Part shown: piece after piece, positions 35,910 to 45,607 of the stretch
How positions within the stretch are numbered: the first letter of the stretch is position 1
Layout: the number at the start of each line of letters is the position of its first letter
Assembly (NCBI GenBank): GCA_902801465.1
Contig: CADCIH010000003.1
Span: 62,001 to 126,000, forward strand
Length of the DNA: 64,000 bases
Reading direction: 5' to 3'
From: an uncultured Bacteroidia bacterium
GTDB lineage: Bacteria > Bacteroidota > Bacteroidia > Bacteroidales > F082
Made by a program: the position numbers and the translations under genes
Notes under the pieces: generated by a model
Seen by the model: only the letters and a program-made list of their open reading frames with translations
Databases searched by the model: none
Told to the model about the DNA's origin: nothing

Positions 35910-35926
35910 AAAAACTTTAAGTCAAT

Positions 35927-37234
35927 ATGTCAAACATCGTAGCCATAGTAGGCCGCCCCAACGTGGGCAAGTCAACCCTGTTCAACAGGATGCTGAAAGA
36001 GCGTAAGGCCATCGTAGAGGAGACCTGTGGTGTCACCCGCGACCGGCATTACGGCAAGAGCGACTGGAACGGGAAAGAATTCACCGTGATCGACACCGGC
36101 GGTTATGTGATCGGGTCGGACGACATCTTCGAAGAGGAGATCAGGAAACAGGTGGACCTTGCCATCGACGAAGCAGATGTCATCATCTTCGTGGTGGACG
36201 GCAGGGTCGGCCTCCATGTGCTCGATGAAGACGTAGCCACCATACTGCGTCAACAGAAGAAGCCCGTGGTGCTGGCCGTGAACAAGATCGACGAGCCCAA
36301 CAAGGAGTCTGAGACCGCCGAGTTCTATGCCTTGGGACTGGGTGAGCCATACGGCATCTCCGCCATGACGGGTGGAGGCACCGGCGAGCTGCTCGACAAA
36401 GTCTGCGAGCTGCTCCCTAGCAACACCACCGACTTCGACACCAGCCTGCCACGTTTCACCGTAGTGGGCCGCCCCAACGTGGGCAAATCTTCCCTGATCA
36501 ACGCCTTCCTCGGCACCGACCGTCATATCGTGACCGACATCGCAGGAACTACACGCGACACCAACGACACCCGTTACAACGCCTTCGGCATGGACTTCAT
36601 GCTGGTCGACACCGCCGGACTCCGCAAGAAGAGCAAGGTGGAGGAAGACATTGAGTTCTATTCTGTGATGCGCTCCATCCGCGCCATCGAGAGCTGTGAC
36701 GTGGCCATCCTGATGATCGACGCTCAAAACGGCTTCGAGGCTCAAGACATGAACATCCTCCGTCTCATCGAGAAAAACCGCAAAGGGCTGGTCTTGGTGG
36801 TCAACAAATGGGATCTCGTTGAAAAGAATTCGAACACACACCTCGAATACGAGCGAGCCATCAAGGCCAGAACCGCTCCGTTCACCGACTTCCCCATCAT
36901 CTTCACCTCCGCCATCAACAAACAACGCATCTTCAAGGTGCTGGAGACAGCCCACCAAGTGTATGAGAACCGCGAGCGCCGGATTCCGGTACGCGAACTC
37001 AACGACGTGATGCTCGAGATCATCGGCTCGGTGCCACCTCCGACAGCATCGCGCGGACGTTACATCAAGATCAAATACATCACCCAACTGAAGAGCGTAT
37101 TCCCCCAGTTCATCTTCTTCTGCAACCTCCCCAAGGACGTGAAGGAATCGTACGAGCGCTTCCTTGAAAACAAAATCAGGGAGAACTGGAACTTTACCGG
37201 AGTACCTATTCAGATGATTTTTAAAGAGAAGTAA
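35927..37234 (+). CDS. der: GTPase Der (EngA)
   Basis: 435 residues. Double-GTPase needed for 50S ribosome assembly. First G domain: [17 protein letters not shown]; second G domain (from about residue 175): [28 protein letters not shown]-terminal KH-like domain ending [15 protein letters not shown], the usual Der ending. Complete and canonical. Starts 17 bp after a lipoprotein gene and is followed by a 7-bp array and an S4-domain gene. Confidence 0.96.
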   Translation: MSNIVAIVGRPNVGKSTLFNRMLKERKAIVEETCGVTRDRHYGKSDWNGKEFTVIDTGGYVIGSDDIFEEEIRKQVDLAIDEADVIIFVVDGRVGLHVLDEDVATILRQQKKPVVLAVNKIDEPNKESETAEFYALGLGEPYGISAMTGGGTGELLDKVCELLPSNTTDFDTSLPRFTVVGRPNVGKSSLINAFLGTDRHIVTDIAGTTRDTNDTRYNAFGMDFMLVDTAGLRKKSKVEEDIEFYSVMRSIRAIESCDVAILMIDAQNGFEAQDMNILRLIEKNRKGLVLVVNKWDLVEKNSNTHLEYERAIKARTAPFTDFPIIFTSAINKQRIFKVLETAHQVYENRERRIPVRELNDVMLEIIGSVPPPTASRGRYIKIKYITQLKSVFPQFIFFCNLPKDVKESYERFLENKIRENWNFTGVPIQMIFKEK

Positions 37235-37239
37235 ATACT

Positions 37240-37267
37240 TAATTCATAATTCATAATTCATAATTCC
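37240..37267. repeat. 7-bp-period array between der and the S4 gene (AATTCAT units)
   Basis: AATTCAT, AATTCAT, AATTCAT, AATTCC fill the junction and stop 7 bp before the GTG start of the S4 gene. Confidence 0.82.
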
Positions 37268-37273
37268 AATCAA

Positions 37274-37657
37274 GTGGAGGATCAAGGAGTAAGAATCGAC
37301 AAATGGTTATGGGCGGCAAGGCTCTTCAAGACCCGTGCCATCGCCACCGACGCCATCAAAGGCGGCAAGGTGAAGATCGACGATGCTCCGGTAAAGCCAT
37401 CACGCGAGGTGAAGGAGGGCGATATCATCCAAGTACAGATCGAACAACTTCACAAAGTGGTTCAGGTTAAGTCGGTGATCAAAAACCGAGTCCCTGCCAA
37501 GATGGTGCCCGAGGTTTATACCGACCTCACCCCTCCGGAAGAATATGAACGTATTGAATTCATGCACGCCTACAAGAGCGAGTGGCGCGACCGTGGCGCA
37601 GGACGCCCCACCAAGAAAGAACGCCGAATGATCGAGAAGATGAAGGACGACCTTTAG
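37274..37657 (+). CDS. S4-domain RNA-binding protein (Hsp15-like)
   Basis: 127 residues from a GTG start; no ATG precedes the conserved N-terminus. S4 domain at about 6-70: VRIDKWLWAARLFKTRAIAT, IKGGKVKIDDAPVKPSREVK, GDIIQVQI. The basic tail (DRGAGRPTKKERRMIEKMKD) matches Hsp15/YrfH-type proteins, which bind free 50S subunits carrying nascent chains. Cotranscription with der is plausible. Its stop overlaps the convergent MORN gene by 4 bp. Confidence 0.88.
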   Translation: MEDQGVRIDKWLWAARLFKTRAIATDAIKGGKVKIDDAPVKPSREVKEGDIIQVQIEQLHKVVQVKSVIKNRVPAKMVPEVYTDLTPPEEYERIEFMHAYKSEWRDRGAGRPTKKERRMIEKMKDDL

Positions 37658-38085
37658 TCGCAAGGACCGAAGTCCTTCCTTTCCAGTTCGTATCCCTGCT
37701 CGTCATAAAAGATCCATTCGCCGCATTTATGGTCGTTTACATACCATCCATCCATCCAGAGCTGCCCGTTCTGATGATAGACCATTGACTTGCCAATGCG
37801 GAGACCTTCCTTGTAAACACCTGTACTTTGCACTTTCCCGTCAGGGAAATAGGATATCCAGTCGCCTTCACGTTGACCATTGAGGATGGGGCCTTCCATC
37901 ATGAGAATACCGGTGTCGTAGAAATCCTTCTCATAGATCCATTGGTTTCCTTTATTATAATAGTATGCCTTGGCAGGCTGTCCATTGTCGTAGCTGGAGA
38001 CCACCTCCTCCCGAAGGCTTTGGCCACAACCGGAGAAGACAAAGACGACGATGAGAGAGACGATGATAAACAGATTCCTTTTCAT
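37654..38085 (-). CDS. MORN-repeat lipoprotein
   Basis: 143 residues. Lipoprotein signal (MKRNLFIIVSLIVVFVFSGC), then MORN-like repeats: VSSYDNGQPAKAYYYNKGNQ, EGDWISYFPDGKVQSTGVYK, KSMVYHQNGQLWMDGWYVND, KCGEWIFYDEQGYE. Such repeats occur in the YwqK-type family of bacterial MORN proteins; the label antitoxin given to that family rests on one system and should not be assumed here. Follows dihydroorotase on the same strand after 14 bp. Confidence 0.8.
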   Translation of the reverse strand: MKRNLFIIVSLIVVFVFSGCGQSLREEVVSSYDNGQPAKAYYYNKGNQWIYEKDFYDTGILMMEGPILNGQREGDWISYFPDGKVQSTGVYKEGLRIGKSMVYHQNGQLWMDGWYVNDHKCGEWIFYDEQGYELERKDFGPCD

Positions 38086-38099
38086 AATTCCAATAGACT

Positions 38100-39440
38100 T
38101 TAACGATTAAACAATAACCTTTCTCCTCTAAAGCCTTCGTGAAACACACCATTTTCATAAACCAGATTACCATTCACGAAGGTGTGGGTCACATGGGAAT
38201 GGACCGTCATTCCGTCGTAGGGAGTCCAGCCGCACTTTGAGAGTTCCGCGGCATTTGAAATCACCTCCCGATGGCTCATGTCAACCAGAGCCAGATCGGC
38301 GTGATAACCCTCACGGATGAAGCCTCGACCTTCGATACAATACAAGACGGCGGGATTGTGACACATGAGTTGGACCAGCAGCGGTAAGTCAACACCACAT
38401 TCCAGCATCACCTGAAGGGAATGCTGGATGGACGGGAATCCTGACTTCGACGTGAAGTAGTCGTCCGTCATCTTTTCATCAAGCAGATGCGGTGCATGGT
38501 CGGTACCAATCGTATCGATCAGTCCGTCACGCAAGGCGTTGCGTAAAGCATCGCGGTCCCAACTGGCTTTGATGGCTGGATTGCATTTGATAGCAAAACT
38601 CTTTGTCTCATAGTCATGGTCGGTAAACCAGAGATAATGCGGACAAGTTTCGGCTGTTATCTTTTTGTCTTTCAGAGGAATACCATTTTTAAACAGCGAT
38701 AATTCCTTCCTTGTGGAGATATGCATCACATGCAGTCTAGCGCCGAACTTCTCGGCCATGTCGACAGCCTTCGCTGAGGATTTATAACACGCCTCCATTG
38801 TACGGACAAGGGGATGGATGCTCGCATCAGGGATGATTTCGCCCTTTGCTATCAAATCCTTACAACGCACCGTGTTGGCATGTATGGTCATCTCATCCTC
38901 GCAATGTGCCGCGATGAGACAAGGGGACTCACGGAAGAGTCGCACCAGCACTTCATTCTTATCGACCAGCATGTTGCCCGTGCTGCTCCCCATGAAGAGT
39001 TTCACGCCGCACACCCGTTTGGGATCGGTTTTCACCACCTCTTCAAGGTTGTCGTTGGTGGCGCCTAAATAAAAAGAGTAGTTGGCCAGTGAATTTTGAG
39101 CAGCCAGGTCGAATTTCTGTTGAAGCAGTTCCTGAGTAGTGGTCTGAGGCACAGTGTTGGGCATGTCCATAAACGAGGTCACGCCTCCAGCCACGGCGGC
39201 GCGGCTCTCGGTGTGGATGTCGGCCTTATGGGTCAGTCCCGGTTCCCGGAAATGCACATGTTCGTCGATGATGCCTGGGATCAGGTATTTCCCGGTTGCG
39301 TCAATCACGGCAGCAGATCCATAGTCGAATGGCGTTCCTTCCGGGATAATCTTGGCAATCTTGCCGTCTGAAACAAAGACACTTGCCACAAAGGACAGGC
39401 CTTCGTTGACAAGTGTCGCATTTTTGATGAAATAGTTCAT
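38100..39440 (-). CDS. pyrC: Dihydroorotase
   Basis: 446 residues from the ATG at 39440, 2 bp after the upstream glycosyltransferase stop; a start at 39485 would overlap that gene. Cyclises carbamoyl-aspartate in pyrimidine synthesis. Amidohydrolase motifs: GIIDEHVHFREPGLTHKADI (metal His pair), GVTSFMDMPNT, GVKLFMGSSTGNM, IAAHCEDE, VMHISTRKEL and the catalytic Asp in GTDHAPHL. Class I type as in other Bacteroidota. All metal ligands are in place. Confidence 0.92.
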   Translation of the reverse strand: MNYFIKNATLVNEGLSFVASVFVSDGKIAKIIPEGTPFDYGSAAVIDATGKYLIPGIIDEHVHFREPGLTHKADIHTESRAAVAGGVTSFMDMPNTVPQTTTQELLQQKFDLAAQNSLANYSFYLGATNDNLEEVVKTDPKRVCGVKLFMGSSTGNMLVDKNEVLVRLFRESPCLIAAHCEDEMTIHANTVRCKDLIAKGEIIPDASIHPLVRTMEACYKSSAKAVDMAEKFGARLHVMHISTRKELSLFKNGIPLKDKKITAETCPHYLWFTDHDYETKSFAIKCNPAIKASWDRDALRNALRDGLIDTIGTDHAPHLLDEKMTDDYFTSKSGFPSIQHSLQVMLECGVDLPLLVQLMCHNPAVLYCIEGRGFIREGYHADLALVDMSHREVISNAAELSKCGWTPYDGMTVHSHVTHTFVNGNLVYENGVFHEGFRGERLLFNR

Positions 39441-39442
39441 TG

Positions 39443-40180
39443 TTAAGCCTTTCGAGGTTTGATCTTTCCTACCATTCCTCTCCAACGCAAGTTAATCACG
39501 CCGAAGATAGCCTCACGGAAGATGCCTTTGCTCATCTTGGATTGTCCTTCGCGTCGGTCGGTGAAGATGATTGACACTTCCTCGATATTGAAGCCCAGTT
39601 TCCATGCGGTGTATTTCATCTCAATTTGGAAGGCGTAGCCTACGAACTTGACGCGGTCGAGGTCGATGGTCTCGAGCACCCTGCGGGTATAGCACACGAA
39701 TCCCGCGGTGGTGTCGCGCACTTTCATGCGTGTCACGAAACGCACGTATGCTGAGGCGTAGTACGACATCAGCACTCTGCCCATGGGCCAGTTGACCACG
39801 TTGACGCCGGTCTTATACCGCGATCCGACGGCCAGATCGGCACCATTGGCACAAGCGTCATGGAGACGAATCAGGTCATCGGGGTTGTGCGAAAAGTCGG
39901 CATCCATCTCGAAGACATACTGGTAGTCGCGTTCCAAGGCCCATTTGAAGCCTGTGATGTAGGCGGTACCCAGTCCCAGCTTGCCGGGACGCTCCAAGAT
40001 AAAGAGTTTATCAGAGAACTCGGACATCATGCCCTTCACGATATCGGCGGTACCATCGGGACTGTTGTCGTCGATGATAAGGATATCGAAAGCCATGGGC
40101 AGGTTGAAGACGTAACGGATGATCTTCTCGATGTTTTCTTTCTCTTTATAGGTCGGTATGATGACTAAGTTCTCTGACAT
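39443..40180 (-). CDS. Polyprenol-phosphate mannosyltransferase-like GT2
   Basis: 245 residues from the ATG at 40180 (a TTG 15 bp upstream is less likely). Family 2 glycosyltransferase of the DPM1 type: VIIPTYKEKENIEKIIRYVF, LIIDDNSPDGTADIVKG, FEMDADFSHNPDDLIRL (the DxD-like metal site) and AVGSRY. Lacks C-terminal membrane helices, so it is the soluble or peripheral form. Transfers mannose from GDP-mannose to polyprenyl phosphate for envelope glycosylation; fits with manA elsewhere in the window. Starts an operon with pyrC. Confidence 0.88.
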   Translation of the reverse strand: MSENLVIIPTYKEKENIEKIIRYVFNLPMAFDILIIDDNSPDGTADIVKGMMSEFSDKLFILERPGKLGLGTAYITGFKWALERDYQYVFEMDADFSHNPDDLIRLHDACANGADLAVGSRYKTGVNVVNWPMGRVLMSYYASAYVRFVTRMKVRDTTAGFVCYTRRVLETIDLDRVKFVGYAFQIEMKYTAWKLGFNIEEVSIIFTDRREGQSKMSKGIFREAIFGVINLRWRGMVGKIKPRKA

Positions 40181-40197
40181 TGTTTTAAAAGGCAATT

Positions 40198-42867
40198 TTA
40201 TTCAACCACAAAGTTTTTCACTTCCCAAGTAGCGGCAGCGTTGGTGTTGCTGGTGTATTTGAAAGCGATGTTTACGGTCTGTCCTACGAAAGGAGTCAGG
40301 TCGGCTGACGAGGCGATGAAGGTCCAATCGCTTCCGGCGGGCCATGCGCTCAGTTGGAGCTCGGTCCATTCGATGCCGTCGACGGTATCTTCGTATTCGG
40401 TGGTGACCATCACTGACAGCACGCCCGTGGGAGCGGCGTAATTGACGGCCTGGTCGAATTTCAGCGTGGCGGCGTTCACGTTGGACAGATCGATGGCGGG
40501 TGACACCAGCCAGCTTTCGGTCTCGTAGGCTTGACCGACGTAAGCGCTGGCCTTCATGCAGGAGTAGTTCGGTGCATGGGCCCACACGTAGGTCAGTTCA
40601 CTCGGCATGAGCACATCCTCGATGACGAAGTCACCTTGTCCAGAGGCGAAGCTCTCGGCGAAGATTTCATTGCCTGGGGTGGGCGGAACGGCGCCTTCCA
40701 GCACGAAGTCGTTCTCTGTGCCATTGCTGTCGCGCAGACCAGCTTTGTTGAAGTACTTGCGGAGTTTGCCGTTGACGGCAAGCATCTTTCCAAGGTTGTC
40801 GGGATTATCGAGGAGGTTCACTTGGAGGCGCAAGGGCTTGCCTGCAGGCAGGTTGACGATGATGCAGAGGTCGATCTCGCGGCAGTCGGGATCATCGGCG
40901 ATGACCACATTGGTCGGACTGTCGAAGGGAGCGCCCCAGTTGATGTCATCGTTGCTTGACACGGAGGTTGTTCCGTTTTTCACAGAGCCAACGATATAGC
41001 CGTGGACCCAGGCGATGGGTTCTGCGCTCTGCTGGCCGATGCCGGCGGCAACATTATAGGGGTCGTCGGCTGTGCCGCTACCTTCGGGAGTACCCGGGGT
41101 GGGCGGTTCGGGAGGAGTCACGCCAGTGCCTTCTTGGATGGCGATGCTTTGGATCTCGATGGTGCCGGCCTTGGTGTTGTTGGAGAGATATTTCACTGCG
41201 AAGGTCACCGTTTGGCCCACATAATCGGTCAGTGCGATCTCAGTGGTTGCGAAGTCGTTCCAGTTGCTGCCTTGGGTGAAGGTAGCGTTCACGCGGTTCC
41301 AAGAGGCGGCGCTAGGTGCATCGCCCCAGTTGTAGTTGGTAGAAGCCCAGATGGAGATATCTTCATTGATATCGGCAAAGTAGCGTCCGATATAGACCAT
41401 GGTCATCTTAGCGTCGGTGACACCAGTGATGGCCACGGGCGAGGAGATCAGCCAGTCTTCGTTGGCGTTGTTGACGCCTCCGACATAGCCTGTCATCTTA
41501 GCTGTGTTGAAGTCGATGACCCAGCTCTCGGCGCCAGCGACATCGTAAGTCATGTAGGAGCCAAACTCTGTCGCAAACGACTGGACGTAAGGCATGCTCT
41601 GCACGTCGCCGCCAGGTCCGGGAGGAGTGGGAGGAGTGACACCACCGCCATTGCCTTCCTCGATGAGGATGCTTTGGATCTCGATGGTGCCGGCCTTGGC
41701 CTCGCTGGAGAGGTACTTCACAGCCACACGCACTTCCTGACCCGCGAATTGCGAGAGGTCGATCTCAGCGGTGAGGAAGTCGGTCCAGTTGGAGCCTTCG
41801 CTCAGGTTGACGTCTACTTGTGTCCAGTTGACCAGATTAGGATCGCCAGAGGTGTACTCGCTGGAGACCTGGATGGTGATGTCGTTCTTCAGGTTGGAGA
41901 AATAGCGGGCGATATATTTCATCGTCATGTTGACTTCGCTGACACCTTCAAGCGACACGGGAGCGGAGATCAGCCAGTCCTCATTGGCATTGTTGACGCC
42001 ACCCACATAACCCGTCATCTTGGCGGTCTGGTAATCGATCACCCAAGACTCGGAACCTGAAACGTCATAGGTGGTATAGGTTCCGAAGGAGGAGGCGAAG
42101 TCCTGATAATAAGGCAGGGCTGAGCTGCCGCCACCAGGGTTGTATCCGTCGAATTCAAGCTCGCTGGCAGAACGGAGGTAGAGTTGCCAAGTGCTGCCAT
42201 AAACGGAAGCGATGGCAGTCAAGTTACCTGTGCCTTGCGGCAGGCTGTCGTTGGCGAAGTTAGCGTAGTTGCTGGTACGCACGATGACGCTCTTGGAGAA
42301 GTCGGAAGGATCCACCAGGGTGCGGTTGCCGTAGGTGTTGGGTTCGGCGAAGGTGTTCTGTTCGGTAAACATCACGTTGGTGAGTTTCACCAAACCTGCC
42401 AGATGGTTACCGGCAACGATGTCGGCAATGGTAGTCTCGACAGGCTCAATGTCCTTGTTGTTGGCCAAGATGATGATATGACCGTCGGCCTCGAAGTTGG
42501 AGAGCTGCGGGAGTCCGTTATACAAGGAGTAGGTGACGTCCTTAAGGTATACGCGGATGGAATCGCCGATACGGACGCCTGAAATGGCGTTCAGATGCAA
42601 TTCGAGGGCTTTGCCAGAGGCACGGTCCTGAATGAAGGCTGATTTGTAGAGGTTTCCTGAGCGCTCGTCAGCGGTGACGATACCATACACTGAGGCATCC
42701 TCGTTGAACACCGTACCCGACTCCTTGTTCAGAATTTCTTCGATGGTGTAAACCGTTCCAATCGGAAGCACTTGGATGGGCGGTTCCGGATATTCTTTCT
42801 TGCACGACGTGAAAATGACGCCTAACAAGGCAAGAAGAATAAAACTTTGTTTCAAAACTTTTCTCAT
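40198..42867 (-). CDS. DUF5689 lipoprotein with several choice-of-anchor J-type domains
   Basis: 889 residues. Lipoprotein signal (MRKVLKQSFILLALLGVIFTSC). Residues about 40-235 are DUF5689 (TIEEILNKESGTVFNEDASV, GKALELHLNAISGVRIGDSI). Two near-identical jelly-roll units follow (YYQDFASSFGTYTTYDVSGS / YVQSFATEFGSYMTYDVAGA, each with MTGYVGGVNNANEDWLIS), then a DUF6359-like unit (GTADDPYNVAAGIGQQSAEP), and a last jelly-roll (FAESFASGQGDFVIEDVLMP). Surface lipoprotein likely partnered with the TonB receptor encoded directly upstream. The paired units indicate internal duplication. Confidence 0.83.
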   Translation of the reverse strand: MRKVLKQSFILLALLGVIFTSCKKEYPEPPIQVLPIGTVYTIEEILNKESGTVFNEDASVYGIVTADERSGNLYKSAFIQDRASGKALELHLNAISGVRIGDSIRVYLKDVTYSLYNGLPQLSNFEADGHIIILANNKDIEPVETTIADIVAGNHLAGLVKLTNVMFTEQNTFAEPNTYGNRTLVDPSDFSKSVIVRTSNYANFANDSLPQGTGNLTAIASVYGSTWQLYLRSASELEFDGYNPGGGSSALPYYQDFASSFGTYTTYDVSGSESWVIDYQTAKMTGYVGGVNNANEDWLISAPVSLEGVSEVNMTMKYIARYFSNLKNDITIQVSSEYTSGDPNLVNWTQVDVNLSEGSNWTDFLTAEIDLSQFAGQEVRVAVKYLSSEAKAGTIEIQSILIEEGNGGGVTPPTPPGPGGDVQSMPYVQSFATEFGSYMTYDVAGAESWVIDFNTAKMTGYVGGVNNANEDWLISSPVAITGVTDAKMTMVYIGRYFADINEDISIWASTNYNWGDAPSAASWNRVNATFTQGSNWNDFATTEIALTDYVGQTVTFAVKYLSNNTKAGTIEIQSIAIQEGTGVTPPEPPTPGTPEGSGTADDPYNVAAGIGQQSAEPIAWVHGYIVGSVKNGTTSVSSNDDINWGAPFDSPTNVVIADDPDCREIDLCIIVNLPAGKPLRLQVNLLDNPDNLGKMLAVNGKLRKYFNKAGLRDSNGTENDFVLEGAVPPTPGNEIFAESFASGQGDFVIEDVLMPSELTYVWAHAPNYSCMKASAYVGQAYETESWLVSPAIDLSNVNAATLKFDQAVNYAAPTGVLSVMVTTEYEDTVDGIEWTELQLSAWPAGSDWTFIASSADLTPFVGQTVNIAFKYTSNTNAAATWEVKNFVVE

Positions 42868-42885
42868 ACTTTTATATATTAATTT

Positions 42886-42922
42886 TAACTTTTATCTTAT
42901 ATCTCTTATCTTTTATCTTTTG
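42886..42922. repeat. 7-bp-period array between TonB receptor and DUF5689 lipoprotein (TTTATCT units)
   Basis: TTTATCT, TATATCT, CTTATCT, TTTATCT fill most of the 59-bp junction. Confidence 0.8.
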
Positions 42923-42926
42923 TTAA

Positions 42927-45491
42927 TCACTTTCTAACCGTCAAGCTGATAAAGAAGTTTGTCCCATACATGTAGGAGTATTTGGACGGGAACATCTCTG
43001 GGTCGTTGGCGTTGAAACGAAGTTGGTCATAGCCATAGAGCACGGTGCTCTTGTTGTTGAGCACGTTGTTGACGCTGGCGGTAAACAGGAAGTAATAGCC
43101 TTTGTACCTACGTGAGAAGCCGCCGTAGAAGTCAAGGGTGAAGGCCGGTTTCATGGGATTTTGAGCCAGTACATCCTCGATACGGATGTCGCCCTGGGCG
43201 TAGTGCATCATGCCGAATTCGGTATGGTTATAGGGGTTCACATCGAAGTACATGTTGGTCATGTAGTTGCCGTTGAGGCTGACCCACCAGTTCTTCGGGT
43301 CGTTGTATTTGATACCCAGTGAAGCCACGGTCTCGGGGCCATTTGAAACATGATAGTTTTTCAGATAGGCCACTTGGTCGACGATATAGGCTTCTGTGTT
43401 GTTGTCGTCATAGACGGAGAACACTGGGTTGTTGTCATACACATGGATGCCATTGGCGGCGGCAGCCTGAAGGGTGATGGTAGGTGTCACGTTGTATTCG
43501 ACACCCAGTTCCATGCCGATGCTCTTCTGTTTGATGTTGGTCATGATGAAGTTGACGAACTCGCTCTTGTAGGTATTGCTTCCCTCGGCGCTGCCGATGA
43601 ACACGTTCTCACAATAGAAGCTGCGGTTCCAGATGAGGTTCTGGTAGGCGGTGTAGTAGCCTGTCAAACGCATTTTGAAGATGGGAGAGCGGTAGAGATA
43701 GCTCAGGTCGAATGCGCTGATGCGTTCGCTTTTGAGGTTGTCCGACACGAGGGTGTGGCGGGTACGGGGCGAGACGTAGATGTCGCGGAACTGCGGGGCT
43801 TGCAGCATATAGGCTGCATTAGCCACGATATGATTACGCCCGTTGATGGCGTATGTGACACCGGCTTTGACGCCAGGATCGAGGAAGTTATGCTTGGTAT
43901 CGTCGCCGTATGAGTTGTCGGCGAAGGCGCCGCTACGGAACAGGCCTGTACGCCAGATTTGGGTAAACGAGAGTTGCGCACCGAGGTACATGTCCCAGTT
44001 ACCTGTCAGGTAGTCGACCTGGCCCCAGAGGCGGCCATAGTTGCGGTTGGCGTAGTAGTTATAGTTGATGATGTCACCGACGTAAGCCACGTGGTTGGAG
44101 TTGTTGAGGTCGGTTTGGCACTCGTCGGTCTCCAGGTTCTCGGCATACTTATTAATATCATAATAGTAATCGCCGCCAAGGAGGTCGTTGACCATCTCAT
44201 AATAATGTGTTCTGGAATAGTTCAGTGCGAGGCCGCCAGCCATGATGAGGTTGGGGCGGAACTCGTGTTTGAAGAAGGAGGCGGCGCCAGCCTGTTGTTT
44301 GTCGTAATGACGTTCGGAGAGGATATACTTTGAGGCTTTTCCAGTGATGGTGTTGCCTTGGGTTCCGTTGGCGTTCTCGACGGTGAAGAGGTGGTTGCGG
44401 TTGGCGTTATAGAGGCCGTCCCAGTCGATTTGTGTGACTGAGGGGTCGCGGTCGAGCCAAGCTTGCATCTGAGCCTCATATTCAGCGGTGCTGTGGGCGT
44501 GGCCTTGGAAGTAGCTCGGCATGTTGCGGTAATAGTCGGGACGCGGGTCGGGGGCCTCACCCCATTCGAGGGAGGATTGTCCTCCAGGACCGGCGAAGTA
44601 GAACGCTGTGGTGGTGAGTTGGGTGCGTTGGCTGGGGTTCCAGTACCAGGTCAGCTGTGTCATGGGCTGGTGGTAGCGGCTCACGCGGGAGTTGCGTTTC
44701 ACCAACGAGCCGTCGGTAAGGGTTTGGTAGCCCCAGTTGGGGTTGTAGTAATTGGTTCCGGAGAGGTCGTAAGCCTCCTGCACCACGGGGGCAGAGCCGC
44801 CGCGTTGCGAGGGGGCGCCGAAGAAAGTGAGGTCGAGGCTGTGCTGATCGTTGAATTTCTTCTCAACGGAGAGGAAGTAGCTGGCTGCTTCGTAGAAGGT
44901 GCCTTCGGTATAGCCTTCGCCAGCATAGCGGCCGGAGCCCATCGCCATGATATACCATCCATTGCCAATCTCGCCAGTACCCACGGAGGCCATCACACGA
45001 TGGTTGTAGGAGCGGTTGGAGAAGGCGTAGCTCAGCGAGATCTGCTTGCGGTACTGTGAGGCTCTGGTACTGAAAGCCGTGAGGCCGCCAACACCGCCGA
45101 ATCCGGCGTCGGTACGGCCGAGACCTTCGGTAAGGATGGAGTTACGGAAGGCATCGTTGAGGCCGCCCCAATTGGAGAACACGGGTCGTCCCGTCTCCGG
45201 ATCGTTCATCAGGATGCCGTTGATCATCACGTCTTGGTACTTCGAGTCGTTGCCGCGCACACGATAGCGCAGGGAGCCGAAGTTGAAGGCCGCGATGGAG
45301 TTGAACACGTCGCGCGACGAGGTAAGCAGCGTCGATGCATCGTTCACCGAGGTCGATGACTCGTCGAAGTCAGAGTCCAGCAGGATGACCGTCGGGACCT
45401 CATTTTGGTTAAGGTCGGTCGTGTCAACCGTCTGGGCCGATAGCCGCGCCACACATAGCACGACTAACAAAAAGAGTAGAAATTTCTTCAT
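42927..45491 (-). CDS. TonB-dependent outer-membrane receptor
   Basis: 854 residues from the ATG at 45491, which opens the signal peptide (MKKFLLFLLVVLCVARLSAQ); an ATG 15 bp upstream is possible. A plug domain follows (SSRDVFNSIAAFNFGSLRYR, QDVMINGILMNDPETGRPVF, GVGGLTAFSTRASQ), then a long beta-barrel ending in an aromatic strand (YGTNFFISLTVRK). It has no N-terminal carboxypeptidase-regulatory domain, so it differs from SusC. The DUF5689 lipoprotein downstream and the divergent secreted phosphoesterase suggest uptake of a nucleic-acid or phosphoester-derived nutrient; this is inference. Confidence 0.85.
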   Translation of the reverse strand: MKKFLLFLLVVLCVARLSAQTVDTTDLNQNEVPTVILLDSDFDESSTSVNDASTLLTSSRDVFNSIAAFNFGSLRYRVRGNDSKYQDVMINGILMNDPETGRPVFSNWGGLNDAFRNSILTEGLGRTDAGFGGVGGLTAFSTRASQYRKQISLSYAFSNRSYNHRVMASVGTGEIGNGWYIMAMGSGRYAGEGYTEGTFYEAASYFLSVEKKFNDQHSLDLTFFGAPSQRGGSAPVVQEAYDLSGTNYYNPNWGYQTLTDGSLVKRNSRVSRYHQPMTQLTWYWNPSQRTQLTTTAFYFAGPGGQSSLEWGEAPDPRPDYYRNMPSYFQGHAHSTAEYEAQMQAWLDRDPSVTQIDWDGLYNANRNHLFTVENANGTQGNTITGKASKYILSERHYDKQQAGAASFFKHEFRPNLIMAGGLALNYSRTHYYEMVNDLLGGDYYYDINKYAENLETDECQTDLNNSNHVAYVGDIINYNYYANRNYGRLWGQVDYLTGNWDMYLGAQLSFTQIWRTGLFRSGAFADNSYGDDTKHNFLDPGVKAGVTYAINGRNHIVANAAYMLQAPQFRDIYVSPRTRHTLVSDNLKSERISAFDLSYLYRSPIFKMRLTGYYTAYQNLIWNRSFYCENVFIGSAEGSNTYKSEFVNFIMTNIKQKSIGMELGVEYNVTPTITLQAAAANGIHVYDNNPVFSVYDDNNTEAYIVDQVAYLKNYHVSNGPETVASLGIKYNDPKNWWVSLNGNYMTNMYFDVNPYNHTEFGMMHYAQGDIRIEDVLAQNPMKPAFTLDFYGGFSRRYKGYYFLFTASVNNVLNNKSTVLYGYDQLRFNANDPEMFPSKYSYMYGTNFFISLTVRK

Positions 45492-45578
45492 GTTTATGGT
45501 ATTCATTTATATCTATTATACTTTACGCATGATAAATGGCAAAAATAAAAAAAAACTCGAAGCAATCCTTTATTTTTT

Positions 45579-45586
45579 TATTTTTG
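45579..45586 (+). promoter_or_regulatory. -7 box of the secreted endonuclease/phosphatase gene
   Basis: TATTTTTG, 21 bp before the ATG at 45608; fits TAnnTTTG. Confidence 0.55.
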
Positions 45587-45607
45587 CAGTTACAAAACGC
45601 ATCACCA

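Noticed and set aside
35972..37087. 371-codon minus-strand open frame
   Set aside because: Exactly antisense to der, whose GTPase motifs are unambiguous.
37654..38085. MORN lipoprotein as an antitoxin
   Set aside because: The YwqK antitoxin label is inherited from one system; no toxin gene is adjacent and the protein has a lipoprotein signal.
41002..42060. 352-codon plus-strand open frame
   Set aside because: Antisense to the DUF5689 lipoprotein gene; no family features.
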